Source: Clostridiales bacterium
Lineage (GTDB): Bacteria; Bacillota; Clostridia; Oscillospirales; Butyricicoccaceae
Direction of reading: 5' to 3'
Length of the DNA: 16,134 nt
Assembly: GCA_019418305.1 (NCBI GenBank)
Contig: DYCA01000034.1
Location: 1 to 16,134 of the forward strand
A model generated the notes under the pieces. That model was not told where the DNA came from. It was given only the letters and a program-made list of their open reading frames with translations, and did not search any database. A program made the position numbers and the translations under genes. This document shows positions 5,769 through 12,372 of this stretch, one piece after another. Position 1 is the stretch's first letter. Each line of letters opens with the position of its first letter.

Positions 5769-8390
5769 TCAGCCCAGTGCTGCGATGGATTCCTCCAGCT
5801 TTGCGAGGTGCTCGCGCAGCTTTTCGGCCTTCTCGCGCTCGACCGCGACAACCTTCTCAGGCGCCTTGTCGACGAACTTCGGGTTACTCAGCTTTTTCAT
5901 GACGAACTCAATGTCGTCCTCGACCTTAGCCTTCTCCTTTTCGAGGCGCGCGCGCTCGGCGGCGAAGTCGATGAGGTCGCCCATCGGCATATAGAGCTGC
6001 GCGTCGCCCGTGACGACCGAGGCCATCTTGGCCGCGTCCGCGGGTACTGCGTCAATCAGCTCGATGCCGGATGCATAAGCGAGTTTCGGGAAGAAGCCTT
6101 CGCCGGCGGCAAAGGTGTCCTTCTTCTCGGTCAGGATGAGCACCTTGGCCTTCTTGGACGGCGGAACGTTCATCTCGCTGCGGCGGTTGCGGATGGCGCG
6201 CACCGCGTCCATCAGTGTCTCCATCTGCGCCTCTTCAGCAGCAAAGTGCAGCTTTTCGTCGTACTCCGGCCACTGGGAAACCATGACCGAGGGGCCTTCG
6301 TGCGGCAGCGCCTGCCAGATAGTCTCGGTGATGAACGGCATGAACGGATGCAGCAGCTGCATCGCGCCGGACAGCACATAGCACAGCACCTTCTGCACAT
6401 TCTCGTCGCCCGCCTGCAAACGGGTCTTGGCGATTTCGATATACCAATCGCAGAAGTTGTCCCAGATAAAGTCGTTGAGCTTGGCGGCAGCCAAACCCAG
6501 CTCGTACTGGTCGATGTTGCGGGTGACCTCGGCAATGAGCGTATTGTACTTGGACACGATCCACTTGTCCTCGAGCGCCAGCGTCTCGGGCAGCTCGGCG
6601 GCCTTGTCCTTGCCGATGGTCAGGTTCATCTGGATAAAGCGCGACGCGTTCCAAATCTTGTTGCAGAAGTTACGCGACGCCTGCACACGCTCGTCCGAGA
6701 AACGCATGTCGTTTCCGGGGCTGTTGCCAGTCGCCAGCGTGAAGCGCAGCGCGTCTGCGCCGTACTGGTCGATGATTTCCAGCGGGTCGATGCCGTTGCC
6801 AAGCGACTTGGACATCTTGCGGCCCTGCGCGTCGCGCACCAGCCCGTGAATATACACGGTGTCGAACGGGGTCTGCCCCATGTGCTCGACGCCCGAGAAA
6901 ATCATGCGGGCTACCCAGAAGAAAATGATATCATAGCCGGTAACCAGCGTGGAGGTCGGATAGAAGTAGTCCAGTTCGGGCGTCTTTTCCGGCCAGCCGA
7001 GCGTGGAGAACGGCCACAGTGCGGACGAGAACCATGTATCCAGTACATCCTCTTCCTGACGGACGTTCTTCGAGCCGCACTTGGGGCAAACGTGCACGTC
7101 TTCCTTGGAAACGGTCATTTCGCCGCAGTCGTCGCAGTAGAACGCCGGGATGCGATGGCCCCACCACAGCTGGCGCGAGATGCACCAGTCATGCACGTTT
7201 TCCATCCAGCGCAGATAGGTCTTGGAGAAACGGTCGGGCACAAACTTGGTCTTGCCCTCGGTGACAACGTCCATTGCAGGCTTTGCTAGCGGCGCCATCT
7301 TGACAAACCACTGTGCCGAGGTCATCGGCTCGACCGTCGTGCCGCAGCGATAGCAGGTGCCGACGTTGTGCTCGTGGTCCTCAATTTTAACCAGATAGCC
7401 GCCATCTTCGAGGTCCTTGATGACCGCCTTACGGCACTCGTAGCGGTCCATGCCCTCGTACTTGCCGCCGTTTTCGTTCACGGTCGCGTCCTCGTTGAAT
7501 ACGAGAATCTGCTCGAGGTTGTGGCGCTGGCCCATCTCGAAGTCGTTCGGGTCGTGGCAGGGCGTGACCTTGACGCAGCCCGTACCAAACTCCATATCAA
7601 CGTAATCATCGCCGAAAATCGGGATTTCACGGTTCATAATCGGCAGGATGCAGGTCTTGCCAATCAGATGCTTGTAGCGCTCGTCGTTCGGGTTGACTGC
7701 AACGCCGGTATCGCCCATGAAGGTCTCCGGGCGGGTGGTCGCCACGACCAAATCGCCCGAACCGTCCGCCAGCGGGTAGCGGATGTGCCACAGCTTGCCC
7801 GGCTGGGTCTCATATTCGACCTCCGCGTCGGAAAGCGCGGTCGTGCAGTGCGGGCACCAGTTGATGATGCGGTGGCCCTTGTAAATCAGCCCCTTGTTAT
7901 ACAGGTTGACAAACACCTCGCGTACCGCCTTGGAGCAACCCTCGTCCATCGTGAAGCGCTCGCGCTCCCAGTCGCAGGACGAGCCGAGCTTTTTGAGCTG
8001 GCTGATGATGCGGTCACCATACTTGTTCTTCCAGTCCCAAACGCGCTCGAGGAACTTCTCGCGGCCGAGGTCGTAACGGGTCAGACCCTCTTCCTTGCGC
8101 AGGTTCTCTTCCACCTTAATCTGGGTGGCAATACCCGCGTGGTCGGTGCCGGGCATCCACAGCGCTTCATAGCCCTGCATGCGCTTGGTGCGGATGAGGA
8201 TGTCCTGCAAGGTCTCGTCGAACGCATGGCCCATGTGCAGCTGGCCGGTCACGTTCGGGGGCGGAATGACGATGGTATAGGGTTTCTTGTCCGGGTTGAC
8301 CTCGGCATGGAAAAAGCCGGAGTCGTTCCAGAAGCTGTACAGCTTGTCCTCGACCGCTTTCGGGTCGTAGGTCTTGGGCAGTTCGCTCAT
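5769..8390 (-). CDS. valS: Valyl-tRNA synthetase
   Basis: An 873-residue class I aminoacyl-tRNA synthetase that charges tRNA-Val. [13 protein letters not shown] carries the HIGH-type motif HMGH at 52-55, [10 protein letters not shown] at 81-90 is typical of ValRS, and KMSKS is at 525-529. The editing domain (about 210-345) contains [15 protein letters not shown]. Cysteine pairs typical of zinc sites are C179/C182 (WCPHC), C346/C349, C419/C422 and C435/C438. An anticodon-binding domain (about 620-770) precedes the C-terminal coiled coil (about 808-873, [20 protein letters not shown]). The ATG at 8390 is chosen: AAAGGAGA lies 7 nt upstream, whereas an in-frame ATG 15 codons earlier lacks a site. 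Expression is controlled by the T-box leader upstream. It is normal in length and motifs. Confidence 0.97.
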   Translation of the reverse strand: MSELPKTYDPKAVEDKLYSFWNDSGFFHAEVNPDKKPYTIVIPPPNVTGQLHMGHAFDETLQDILIRTKRMQGYEALWMPGTDHAGIATQIKVEENLRKEEGLTRYDLGREKFLERVWDWKNKYGDRIISQLKKLGSSCDWERERFTMDEGCSKAVREVFVNLYNKGLIYKGHRIINWCPHCTTALSDAEVEYETQPGKLWHIRYPLADGSGDLVVATTRPETFMGDTGVAVNPNDERYKHLIGKTCILPIMNREIPIFGDDYVDMEFGTGCVKVTPCHDPNDFEMGQRHNLEQILVFNEDATVNENGGKYEGMDRYECRKAVIKDLEDGGYLVKIEDHEHNVGTCYRCGTTVEPMTSAQWFVKMAPLAKPAMDVVTEGKTKFVPDRFSKTYLRWMENVHDWCISRQLWWGHRIPAFYCDDCGEMTVSKEDVHVCPKCGSKNVRQEEDVLDTWFSSALWPFSTLGWPEKTPELDYFYPTSTLVTGYDIIFFWVARMIFSGVEHMGQTPFDTVYIHGLVRDAQGRKMSKSLGNGIDPLEIIDQYGADALRFTLATGNSPGNDMRFSDERVQASRNFCNKIWNASRFIQMNLTIGKDKAAELPETLALEDKWIVSKYNTLIAEVTRNIDQYELGLAAAKLNDFIWDNFCDWYIEIAKTRLQAGDENVQKVLCYVLSGAMQLLHPFMPFITETIWQALPHEGPSVMVSQWPEYDEKLHFAAEEAQMETLMDAVRAIRNRRSEMNVPPSKKAKVLILTEKKDTFAAGEGFFPKLAYASGIELIDAVPADAAKMASVVTGDAQLYMPMGDLIDFAAERARLEKEKAKVEDDIEFVMKKLSNPKFVDKAPEKVVAVEREKAEKLREHLAKLEESIAALG

Positions 8391-8663
8391 GGGTCTATCT
8401 CCTTTTGAATTAAATTGACTGATTTTAGTATGCACCGCCGCCGGCGCGGCAGCGCCCCCCTCTGGGGTGGCAAATCTCCCTTGCTGTTTCTCCTGTCAGG
8501 CGGGTGGAAGCCGTTTGGCAAAACACACTCTTGCGCGCGAAGCGCGCCCTGAAGGAGGGGGAGGTGATTCACAAGAGGCCGGGGGAACCTTGTGTTCCCC
8601 CACCTTTTGTGCGCCTGCGGCGCGCAGCCGCACGTTTCCCGCTGCCCGCGAAATACGGGCAAA
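8391..8663 (-). other. Hairpin-rich spacer between the valS T-box and valS; no gene seen
   Basis: After the T-box terminator about 270 nt of untranslated leader precede valS, far more than the usual few dozen. The first 250 nt are GC-rich and full of short perfect hairpins: TGCCCG/CGGGCA (8643-8661), GGGGGAAC/GTTCCCCC (8581-8601, 5-nt loop) and GCGCGC/GCGCGC with a GAA loop (8533-8547). I find no convincing coding frame. Two blocks, ACCTTGTGTTCCC (8587-8599) and GCGCCTGCGGCGCG (8611-8624), recur in the same order in the pheS-pheT spacer, suggesting an intergenic repeat family. Nearest the start codon the sequence returns to AT-rich leader with the valS ribosome binding site. Confidence 0.6.
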
Positions 8664-8700
8664 CAAAAAAGCACGCCGTCCGTATAGGACGAAGCGTGCT
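8664..8700 (-). terminator. Regulated terminator of the valS T-box
   Basis: The 7-bp outer stem AGCACGC/GCGTGCT and 5-bp inner stem CGTCC/GGACG are followed by a T run (8670-8665) on the minus strand. The 5' arm follows GGTACCACGG of the T-box core directly, so antiterminator and terminator are mutually exclusive. Confidence 0.92.
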
Positions 8701-8905
8701 CCGTGGTACCACCTAAATTCGCGGCAAGACTGCCGCGCACTCGTTGACCCGTAACGTGGGCGGGACGGGACGGCCTACTGTTTTCAGCCCTCCTGCTCCA
8801 AAGCGACCTTCTTCCTTCCCGCCGAAGGGCTTGCACCGAACCGCCCTCTCTCTTGACGCGCGGGGACAGGAATACTCCTCTTTGTCATTGCATTTTGCGT
8901 ATTAA
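8664..8905 (-). promoter_or_regulatory. Valine T-box riboswitch upstream of valS
   Basis: On the minus strand the leader shows all T-box landmarks. The stem I base is CAAAG (8884-8880) paired with CTTTG (8803-8799). The AGTA motif of the specifier loop is at 8876-8873. The valine codon GTC is at 8807-8805, followed by a purine directly before the 3' arm of the stem. The T-box core AATTTAGGTGGTACC is at 8719-8705. The TGGT in the core would pair with the NCCA end of an uncharged tRNA with A at the discriminator position, as expected for tRNA-Val. The terminator is AGCACGC/GCGTGCT plus inner CGTCC/GGACG (8700-8670) with six T. Uncharged tRNA-Val is expected to stabilise the antiterminator and allow valS transcription. 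Confidence 0.95.
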
Positions 8906-8912
8906 CTTAATC

Positions 8913-8941
8913 AGTATATCCACAAAAATGGGGTTTGTCAA
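8913..8941 (-). promoter_or_regulatory. Sigma-A promoter of the valS leader
   Basis: On the minus strand a perfect -35 TTGACA (8941-8936), 17 nt, and TATACT (8918-8913). Transcription would begin near 8906, about 20 nt before T-box stem I. The TGA stop codon of the upstream ribbon-helix-helix gene (8940-8938) lies inside the -35 box, so the two units abut. Confidence 0.88.
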
Positions 8942-9120
8942 GATTTTTGCGCCTCAGAAATGTCAATTTGACCATGTTCTTTTTCAAAGCGGCGAATATC
9001 TTCCCGCGCAAGATACATTAAGTGTCCATTGATAGAGCGTCCTTCGTAGGACGCAACATAACGTAGCTTTTCCAGCGTTTCCTCATCCACGCGAAAACCG
9101 ATGTGTTTGGACTCACCCAT
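8938..9120 (-). CDS. Small ribbon-helix-helix (Arc-type) DNA-binding protein
   Basis: A 60-residue protein. The short strand HIGFRVDEETLEKLRYVASYEGRSINGHLMYLAREDI (key parts: GFRVDEETLEKL at 7-18, SINGHLMYLAREDIRRFEKEHG at 29-50) fits the Arc/MetJ ribbon-helix-helix fold: a beta strand that enters the DNA major groove, helix A, a turn with GRSIN, and helix B. These proteins act as dimers and often bind direct repeats side by side. I choose ATG 9120 because TGAGG lies 6-7 nt upstream; an in-frame TTG at 9132 would sit before that site. It is divergent from a 53-codon gene across 119 bp holding a palindrome and three 11-bp direct repeats, which are likely operators. No terminator separates it from the valS promoter, so its transcript may run into the valS leader. 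Partner and target are inference. Confidence 0.85.
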   Translation of the reverse strand: MGESKHIGFRVDEETLEKLRYVASYEGRSINGHLMYLAREDIRRFEKEHGQIDISEAQKS

Positions 9121-9139
9121 AATACACCTCAAAACACTT

Positions 9140-9156
9140 GAACTTATTTTAAGTTC
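9140..9156. promoter_or_regulatory. Palindromic operator candidate in the divergent intergenic region
   Basis: GAACTTA (9140-9146), TTT, TAAGTTC (9150-9156): a perfect 7-bp inverted repeat with a 3-bp centre. It overlaps the -35 box of the rightward promoter and lies 20 nt upstream of the ribbon-helix-helix gene start. A bound dimer there could affect both genes. Confidence 0.5.
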
Positions 9157-9182
9157 ACTTTAAGACTTTTATGTGGTATGAT
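9154..9182 (+). promoter_or_regulatory. Extended -10 promoter of the 53-codon gene
   Basis: TTCACT (9154-9159), 17 nt, then TGG TATGAT (9174-9182), a good -10 with a TGn extension. The start of transcription would be near 9189, just before the 11-bp repeats. Confidence 0.7.
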
Positions 9183-9192
9183 GTTGGTAGTC

Positions 9193-9225
9193 TACTAAAA
9201 ATGTACTAAGAATATACTAATAATT
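9193..9225 (+). repeat. Three tandem 11-bp direct repeats, probable operator
   Basis: TACTAAAAATG (9193-9203), TACTAAGAATA (9204-9214) and TACTAATAATT (9215-9225): consensus TACTAAnAATn, three copies with exactly 11-bp period, about one DNA turn. They lie between the predicted transcription start and the ribosome binding site of the small gene. Ribbon-helix-helix proteins such as Arc bind subsites 11 bp apart, so the neighbouring gene product is the natural candidate ligand. That link is inference. Confidence 0.75.
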
Positions 9226-9239
9226 TGGAGGTGTATCTC

Positions 9240-9401
9240 ATGGATGAACTCAACTACAAGGACGCCTATCTGTATCTGGTGCGCGCGGTGGACGACCTTG
9301 TCCGCTACATGGAGCTGTCGGACGAAACCGCCGACCGCCAAACCGTCCTTTCCGGACTGCGGCAGGCGCTCTCCGGCGCGGAAGAGCGCGCCATCGACTG
9401 A
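9240..9401 (+). CDS. 53-residue acidic protein of unknown function
   Basis: A short frame with an ideal start: GGAGG (9227-9231), 8 nt, ATG 9240-9242, stop TGA 9399-9401. The product begins MDELNYKDAYLYLVRAVDDL and looks all-helical and acidic, with an amphipathic first helix (about 5-25) and a second one (about 28-50, RQTVLSGLRQALSGAEE). No signal peptide or membrane segment, no family recognised. A promoter and three 11-bp operator-like repeats lie in front, and the divergent neighbour is a ribbon-helix-helix protein. It could be a partner or target of that regulator; it is not a typical toxin-antitoxin arrangement, where both genes share one operon. Confidence 0.75.
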   Translation: MDELNYKDAYLYLVRAVDDLVRYMELSDETADRQTVLSGLRQALSGAEERAID

Positions 9402-9417
9402 AAACCCGTCCTGTAAC

Positions 9418-9445
9418 TTGTGCTTTGCCGCCCCTCTGCTATAAT
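9418..9445 (+). promoter_or_regulatory. Promoter of the secreted/membrane protein operon
   Basis: TTGTGC (9418-9423), 16 nt, then a perfect TATAAT (9440-9445). It begins 17 nt after the stop of the 53-codon gene and about 30 nt before the next ATG, so the two-gene operon has its own promoter; read-through from the small gene is also possible as no terminator is seen between. Confidence 0.7.
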
Positions 9446-9476
9446 GAAGGTATCAAAACACAGGGAGGCGATCGCC

Positions 9477-10271
9477 ATGCGTCAAAAGCTCCGTTCTGTT
9501 CTCTGCCTGTTTGCTTTGCTCCTTGTTCTGCTGCCTGTTTCCGCGCGCGCCAACGGCCTGCCGACCTCGTCCATTTACATCAGCATCGCCGGGATGAACG
9601 ACGGCATTGTATATGTCGCTCTGCTCGGAAACGAGCCGTATGACAATCCCCCGCAAAATCCGCCCGAAGCGCTCACCGCCGCCTTGCCGGACGGCTGGTA
9701 TGTGTGGGACTACGCACCGTACGACAGCGAGCAGGTGTTTTTATGGACCATTCCCTTCCCCTCGCCGTTCCGTGCGGCGCTGCTGCATGAGGACGGCACG
9801 GTGCTGCTGACCGGCGAGGCCGAGCGCACCCGCGCAATGCAAACCTTTACCATCAACGCACAGACCGGCGAAATCTCGACCTCACCGATTGGAATTGGCC
9901 TGCTCAAACAATTTGTCTGCACCTTTATGGTAACGCTCCTCATCGAGGCAGCGGTGCTGCTGTTGTTCCGTTTCAAGCTGTACGAAAACCTCAAGCCGTT
10001 TTTGCTGGTCAACCTTGCAACGCAGACTTTGATGACGCTTACCTATGGGCGCATTTTGCTCTCCGCCGATTGGAGACAAGCCTTTTTCTGGGCGTTTGCC
10101 GTCGAAGCGGTTATTTTCGTCGTCGAAGCGCTTGCCTATGCGCGCTTTCTGCGCGGGCACACCCGCGCGCGCCGCGTGGCGTATGCCATCACCGCCAACC
10201 TTGTGAGCTTTGTCATCGGCACGCTGTTCATCACGCCGGTTTACAGCGCGCTGGCGCATTTGATGTATTAG
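9477..10271 (+). CDS. Membrane protein with signal peptide, extracytoplasmic domain and four C-terminal helices
   Basis: 264 residues, function unknown. A signal peptide (about 1-25: basic MRQK, hydrophobic LCLFALLLVLLPV, cleavage likely after ARA), then an outside domain (about 26-140) rich in aromatic residues and proline (LPDGWYVWDYAPYDSEQVF, 70-88), with TFTINAQTGEIST just before the membrane part. Four hydrophobic segments follow at about 144-164, 172-192, 201-222 and 235-258. ATG 9477 is chosen because GGGAGG lies 8 nt upstream and gives a clean signal peptide; earlier in-frame starts overlap the promoter. It is followed after 13 nt by a second membrane-anchored protein gene with its own strong ribosome binding site, so the two are one operon. 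The architecture (exposed sensor-like domain plus membrane bundle) suggests an envelope role; this is inference. Confidence 0.83.
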   Translation: MRQKLRSVLCLFALLLVLLPVSARANGLPTSSIYISIAGMNDGIVYVALLGNEPYDNPPQNPPEALTAALPDGWYVWDYAPYDSEQVFLWTIPFPSPFRAALLHEDGTVLLTGEAERTRAMQTFTINAQTGEISTSPIGIGLLKQFVCTFMVTLLIEAAVLLLFRFKLYENLKPFLLVNLATQTLMTLTYGRILLSADWRQAFFWAFAVEAVIFVVEALAYARFLRGHTRARRVAYAITANLVSFVIGTLFITPVYSALAHLMY

Positions 10272-10284
10272 AAGGAGGAATCGC

Positions 10285-10749
10285 ATGACCCGCAAACGAA
10301 AATTTCTGCTTGTGCTGCTTGCCATGGCGGTGCTCGTCGCGGTGTCCGGTCTTGCGTGGCAGACCGTCGGCAAACAACAGACCATCCAGTCTGAAATGCG
10401 CACCGCGCGCATGACGCAAATTGAAAACACCGTGCCGGACGGCATCCTGTCGGCGCAGGAGCTGCTTTCACAGCCCGTCAAGCAAGGCGGCGTGACCTTG
10501 CATCGCGCGGTCTACTATCCGCAGGCCGAAGCGCTCGTATGCTTCTTCGAAAACGAGGACCCCAACCGGGATATATACCCTGCCACACTCCCCAACTGCA
10601 ACGCAGCCATACTGCCCGATGCATACGGCATCACGACATATATTTTTGAGGATGTGCCGGCCGATGCCCTTGCCGGCGGCGTGGTCGTCGAGATGACCGA
10701 CTGGCAGTTTGAAAGCTGCAAACCGCTCACCTTTGCGCTGAGCGCCTGA
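10285..10749 (+). CDS. Small membrane-anchored protein of unknown function
   Basis: 154 residues. A basic start MTRKRK and a hydrophobic segment at about 7-25 make an uncleaved anchor or signal peptide, with no lipobox cysteine. The remaining 125 residues would lie outside: a polar linker (30-50), then a compact domain with HRAVYYPQAEALVCFFENEDPN (73-94), two further cysteines (C105, C145) and VVVEMTDWQFESCKPLTFALSA at the end. GAAGGAGG stands 6 nt before the ATG. The gene follows the preceding membrane protein gene by 13 nt, so the products probably work together. No terminator is seen after it; the pheS promoter begins 27 nt downstream. Confidence 0.8.
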   Translation: MTRKRKFLLVLLAMAVLVAVSGLAWQTVGKQQTIQSEMRTARMTQIENTVPDGILSAQELLSQPVKQGGVTLHRAVYYPQAEALVCFFENEDPNRDIYPATLPNCNAAILPDAYGITTYIFEDVPADALAGGVVVEMTDWQFESCKPLTFALSA

Positions 10750-10776
10750 TTGTACGCAAATTTGTGCAACTTCCCC

Positions 10777-10805
10777 TTGCATTTGCCGGAAAACTGTGTT
10801 TTAAT
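10777..10805 (+). promoter_or_regulatory. Candidate promoter of the pheS leader
   Basis: TTGCAT (10777-10782), 17 nt, TTTAAT (10800-10805). It is correctly placed about 30 nt before T-box stem I. The -35 is weak; other -10 phasings (TTAATA, TAATAC) are possible in this AT-rich stretch. Confidence 0.55.
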
Positions 10806-10811
10806 AATACT

Positions 10812-11088
10812 GTTATGGAATAACGATACCTGCGATGAACAGGGAAAGTACCGTCACTCCCCTCTTTTCAGAGAAAACGGCCTTTGGCTGCGAGCCGTTC
10901 AAAGAGACCTGACGCGAAGTTCCCCTGCGAGCACCGGCGCTGAACGGCTTTTCCAGTAGGCGCAGGCGAAGTAACGCCCCGTTACCGGCGTTCAATGAGC
11001 GCCCGGCCTGTCCGGGAATCAGGGTGGTACCACGGAAGATGTATTATACGCCTTTCGTCCCTACTTTTTCGGGACGAAAGGCTTTTTT
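10812..11088 (+). promoter_or_regulatory. Phenylalanine T-box riboswitch upstream of pheS
   Basis: The stem I base is CAGGG (10840-10844) paired with CCCTG (10923-10927). An AGTA motif lies at 10847-10850 and the phenylalanine codon TTC at 10920-10922 is in the specifier position. The T-box core AGGGTGGTACC is at 11021-11031. The terminator stem GCCTTTCGTCCC/GGGACGAAAGGC (11050-11082) is followed by six T. The specifier matches the downstream pheS gene. Uncharged tRNA-Phe should favour the antiterminator and switch on pheS and, if the spacer is read through, pheT. Confidence 0.94.
11050..11088 (+). terminator. Regulated terminator of the pheS T-box
   Basis: A perfect 12-bp stem (11050-11061 with 11071-11082), loop of 9 nt, then TTTTTT (11083-11088), 39 nt before the pheS start. 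Confidence 0.92.
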
Positions 11089-11127
11089 ATTGCGTCCCTG
11101 AACGATTTTTCATAAAGGAGAGTCATC

Positions 11128-12147
11128 ATGAAAGAAAAACTGCAAGGCATTTTGCAGGCCGCAAAGGACCAGCTTGCCGCTGCGGGCGACGCCCGTGCAC
11201 TTGACGAGGCGCGTGTACGCTTTCTCGGCAAAAAAGGCGAGCTGACCACACTCTTAAAGGGCATGAAGGACGTGGCCGCAGAGGAGCGTCCGGTTGTCGG
11301 CCAGCTCATCAACGATGTGCGCGCCGAAATCGAGACCATCATCGACAAGCAGAAGGAAGTCATCGAGCAGGCTGCGCTGGCACATAAGCTGGAGGCTGAG
11401 ACCATCGACGTCACTCTGCCGGGCGAGGAAGTCGTCATCGGCAAAAAACACCCGCTCAATATCGTGCTGGACGAGCTCAAGGAAATCTTCATCGGTCTGG
11501 GCTTCTCGATTGCAGAAGGCCCGGAGGTTGAGCTGGACCACTACAACTTTGAAGCGCTCAACATCCCGAAGGACCATCCCGCGCGCGACACGCAGGACAC
11601 CTTCTACATCTCGGACAACGTGGTGCTGCGCACGCAGACCTCGCCCATGCAGGTGCGCACGATGGAGCAGAAAAAGCCCCCCATCCGCATCATTGCACCG
11701 GGCCGCGTGTACCGTTCGGACACGGTTGACGCCACCCACTCCCCGCTGTTCCATCAGATCGAGGGTCTGGTTGTCGATAAGGGCATCCGCATGTCTGACC
11801 TCAAGGGCATCCTTGAGCTGTTTGCCAAAAAGCTGTACGGCGAGGATACGGTCGTGCGGTTCCGTCCGCACCACTTCCCGTTCACCGAGCCGAGTGCCGA
11901 AATGGATATCCAGTGCTACCGCTGCCACGGCGCGGGCTGCCCGCTGTGCAAGGGCGAGGGCTGGATCGAAATCCTCGGCTGCGGCATGGTGCACCCCAAG
12001 GTACTCGAAATGAGCGGCATCGACCCCGAGGAGTATTCGGGCTATGCGTTCGGCATTGGTCTGGAGCGCACGGTCATGGGCCGTTTCAAGATTGACGACA
12101 TCCGCCTGTTCTACGAGAACGACGTGCGGTTTTTGGAACAGTTCTAA
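11128..12147 (+). CDS. pheS: Phenylalanyl-tRNA synthetase alpha subunit
   Basis: 339 residues, the usual length; with PheT it forms the (alpha-beta)2 class II enzyme that charges tRNA-Phe. An N-terminal helical coiled-coil arm occupies about 1-90 ([16 protein letters not shown], 33-48). The catalytic core has the motif 2 region [13 protein letters not shown] through [12 protein letters not shown] (168-198), [11 protein letters not shown] (203-213), [12 protein letters not shown] (250-261) and motif 3 [13 protein letters not shown] (305-317). Cysteines C263, C266, C271 and C274 (CYRC, CPLC) form a zinc-ribbon-like insertion before [13 protein letters not shown] that, from memory, is common in Firmicutes PheS. 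ATG 11128 has AAAGGAG 7 nt upstream. It is controlled by the T-box leader; pheT follows after an unusually long 225-nt spacer. Confidence 0.97.
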   Translation: MKEKLQGILQAAKDQLAAAGDARALDEARVRFLGKKGELTTLLKGMKDVAAEERPVVGQLINDVRAEIETIIDKQKEVIEQAALAHKLEAETIDVTLPGEEVVIGKKHPLNIVLDELKEIFIGLGFSIAEGPEVELDHYNFEALNIPKDHPARDTQDTFYISDNVVLRTQTSPMQVRTMEQKKPPIRIIAPGRVYRSDTVDATHSPLFHQIEGLVVDKGIRMSDLKGILELFAKKLYGEDTVVRFRPHHFPFTEPSAEMDIQCYRCHGAGCPLCKGEGWIEILGCGMVHPKVLEMSGIDPEEYSGYAFGIGLERTVMGRFKIDDIRLFYENDVRFLEQF

Positions 12148-12372
12148 GAACTTCGTTCGAAACCACGCTTTCGAACGAAAGGATGCACCGTACCTCCGTA
12201 CGGATGCATCCCACGCTGCGAAAAACCGTGATACACGGCCCAGGCCGCCCTCTCTTGGTCTGCGACCAATTCACCTTGTGCTCCCGGTTTTTTCGGCTGC
12301 TTTGCAGCCTTTCTAAAATGCGCCTGACGGCGCGGTATCCTGAACATTACGATAAAGGAGCGTTCATCTATT
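12148..12372 (+). repeat. Hairpin-rich spacer between pheS and pheT; no gene seen
   Basis: In most Firmicutes pheS and pheT are nearly contiguous; here 225 nt intervene. The stretch holds five consecutive stem-loops: TTCGTTCGAAA/TTTCGAACGAA (12152-12179, 11 bp perfect), GGATGCACCGTAC with its complement (12181-12211, one bulge), TTGGTC/GACCAA (12255-12269), GGCTGC/GCAGCC (12295-12309) and GCGCC/GGCGC (12320-12333). None is followed by a long T run, so they are unlikely to be strong terminators. ACCTTGTGCTCCC (12273-12285) and GCGCCTGACGGCGCG (12320-12334) match blocks in the valS leader insert. The pheT ribosome binding site is at the right end. Possible roles: mobile intergenic repeat, mRNA processing site, or attenuator. 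Confidence 0.65.

Noticed and set aside
5691..7289. Plus-strand frames of 532 and 346 codons opposite valS (5691-7289, 7368-8408)
   Set aside because: These are antisense shadows of valS, without start signals or recognisable domains.
8421..8430. A TACTAAAATC on the minus strand in the valS leader, resembling the 11-bp repeats at 9193-9225
   Set aside because: A single imperfect copy in an AT-rich stretch; chance is the simpler explanation.
8565..8660. AGGAGGGGGAGGTG on the plus strand as the start of a small gene in the valS leader
   Set aside because: The following frame runs through hairpin arms and into the T-box with Pro/Arg-rich composition and no family resemblance.
9193..9225. The 11-bp repeats read as a CRISPR array or replication iterons
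   Set aside because: The units are contiguous, without spacers, and there is no replication gene nearby; an operator is more fitting.
9122..9236. 9-bp inverted repeat ATACACCTC (9122-9130) / GAGGTGTAT (9228-9236) flanking the divergent intergenic region
   Set aside because: It contains the ribosome binding sites of the two divergent genes, so the match is probably a consequence of similar translation signals rather than a mobile element end.
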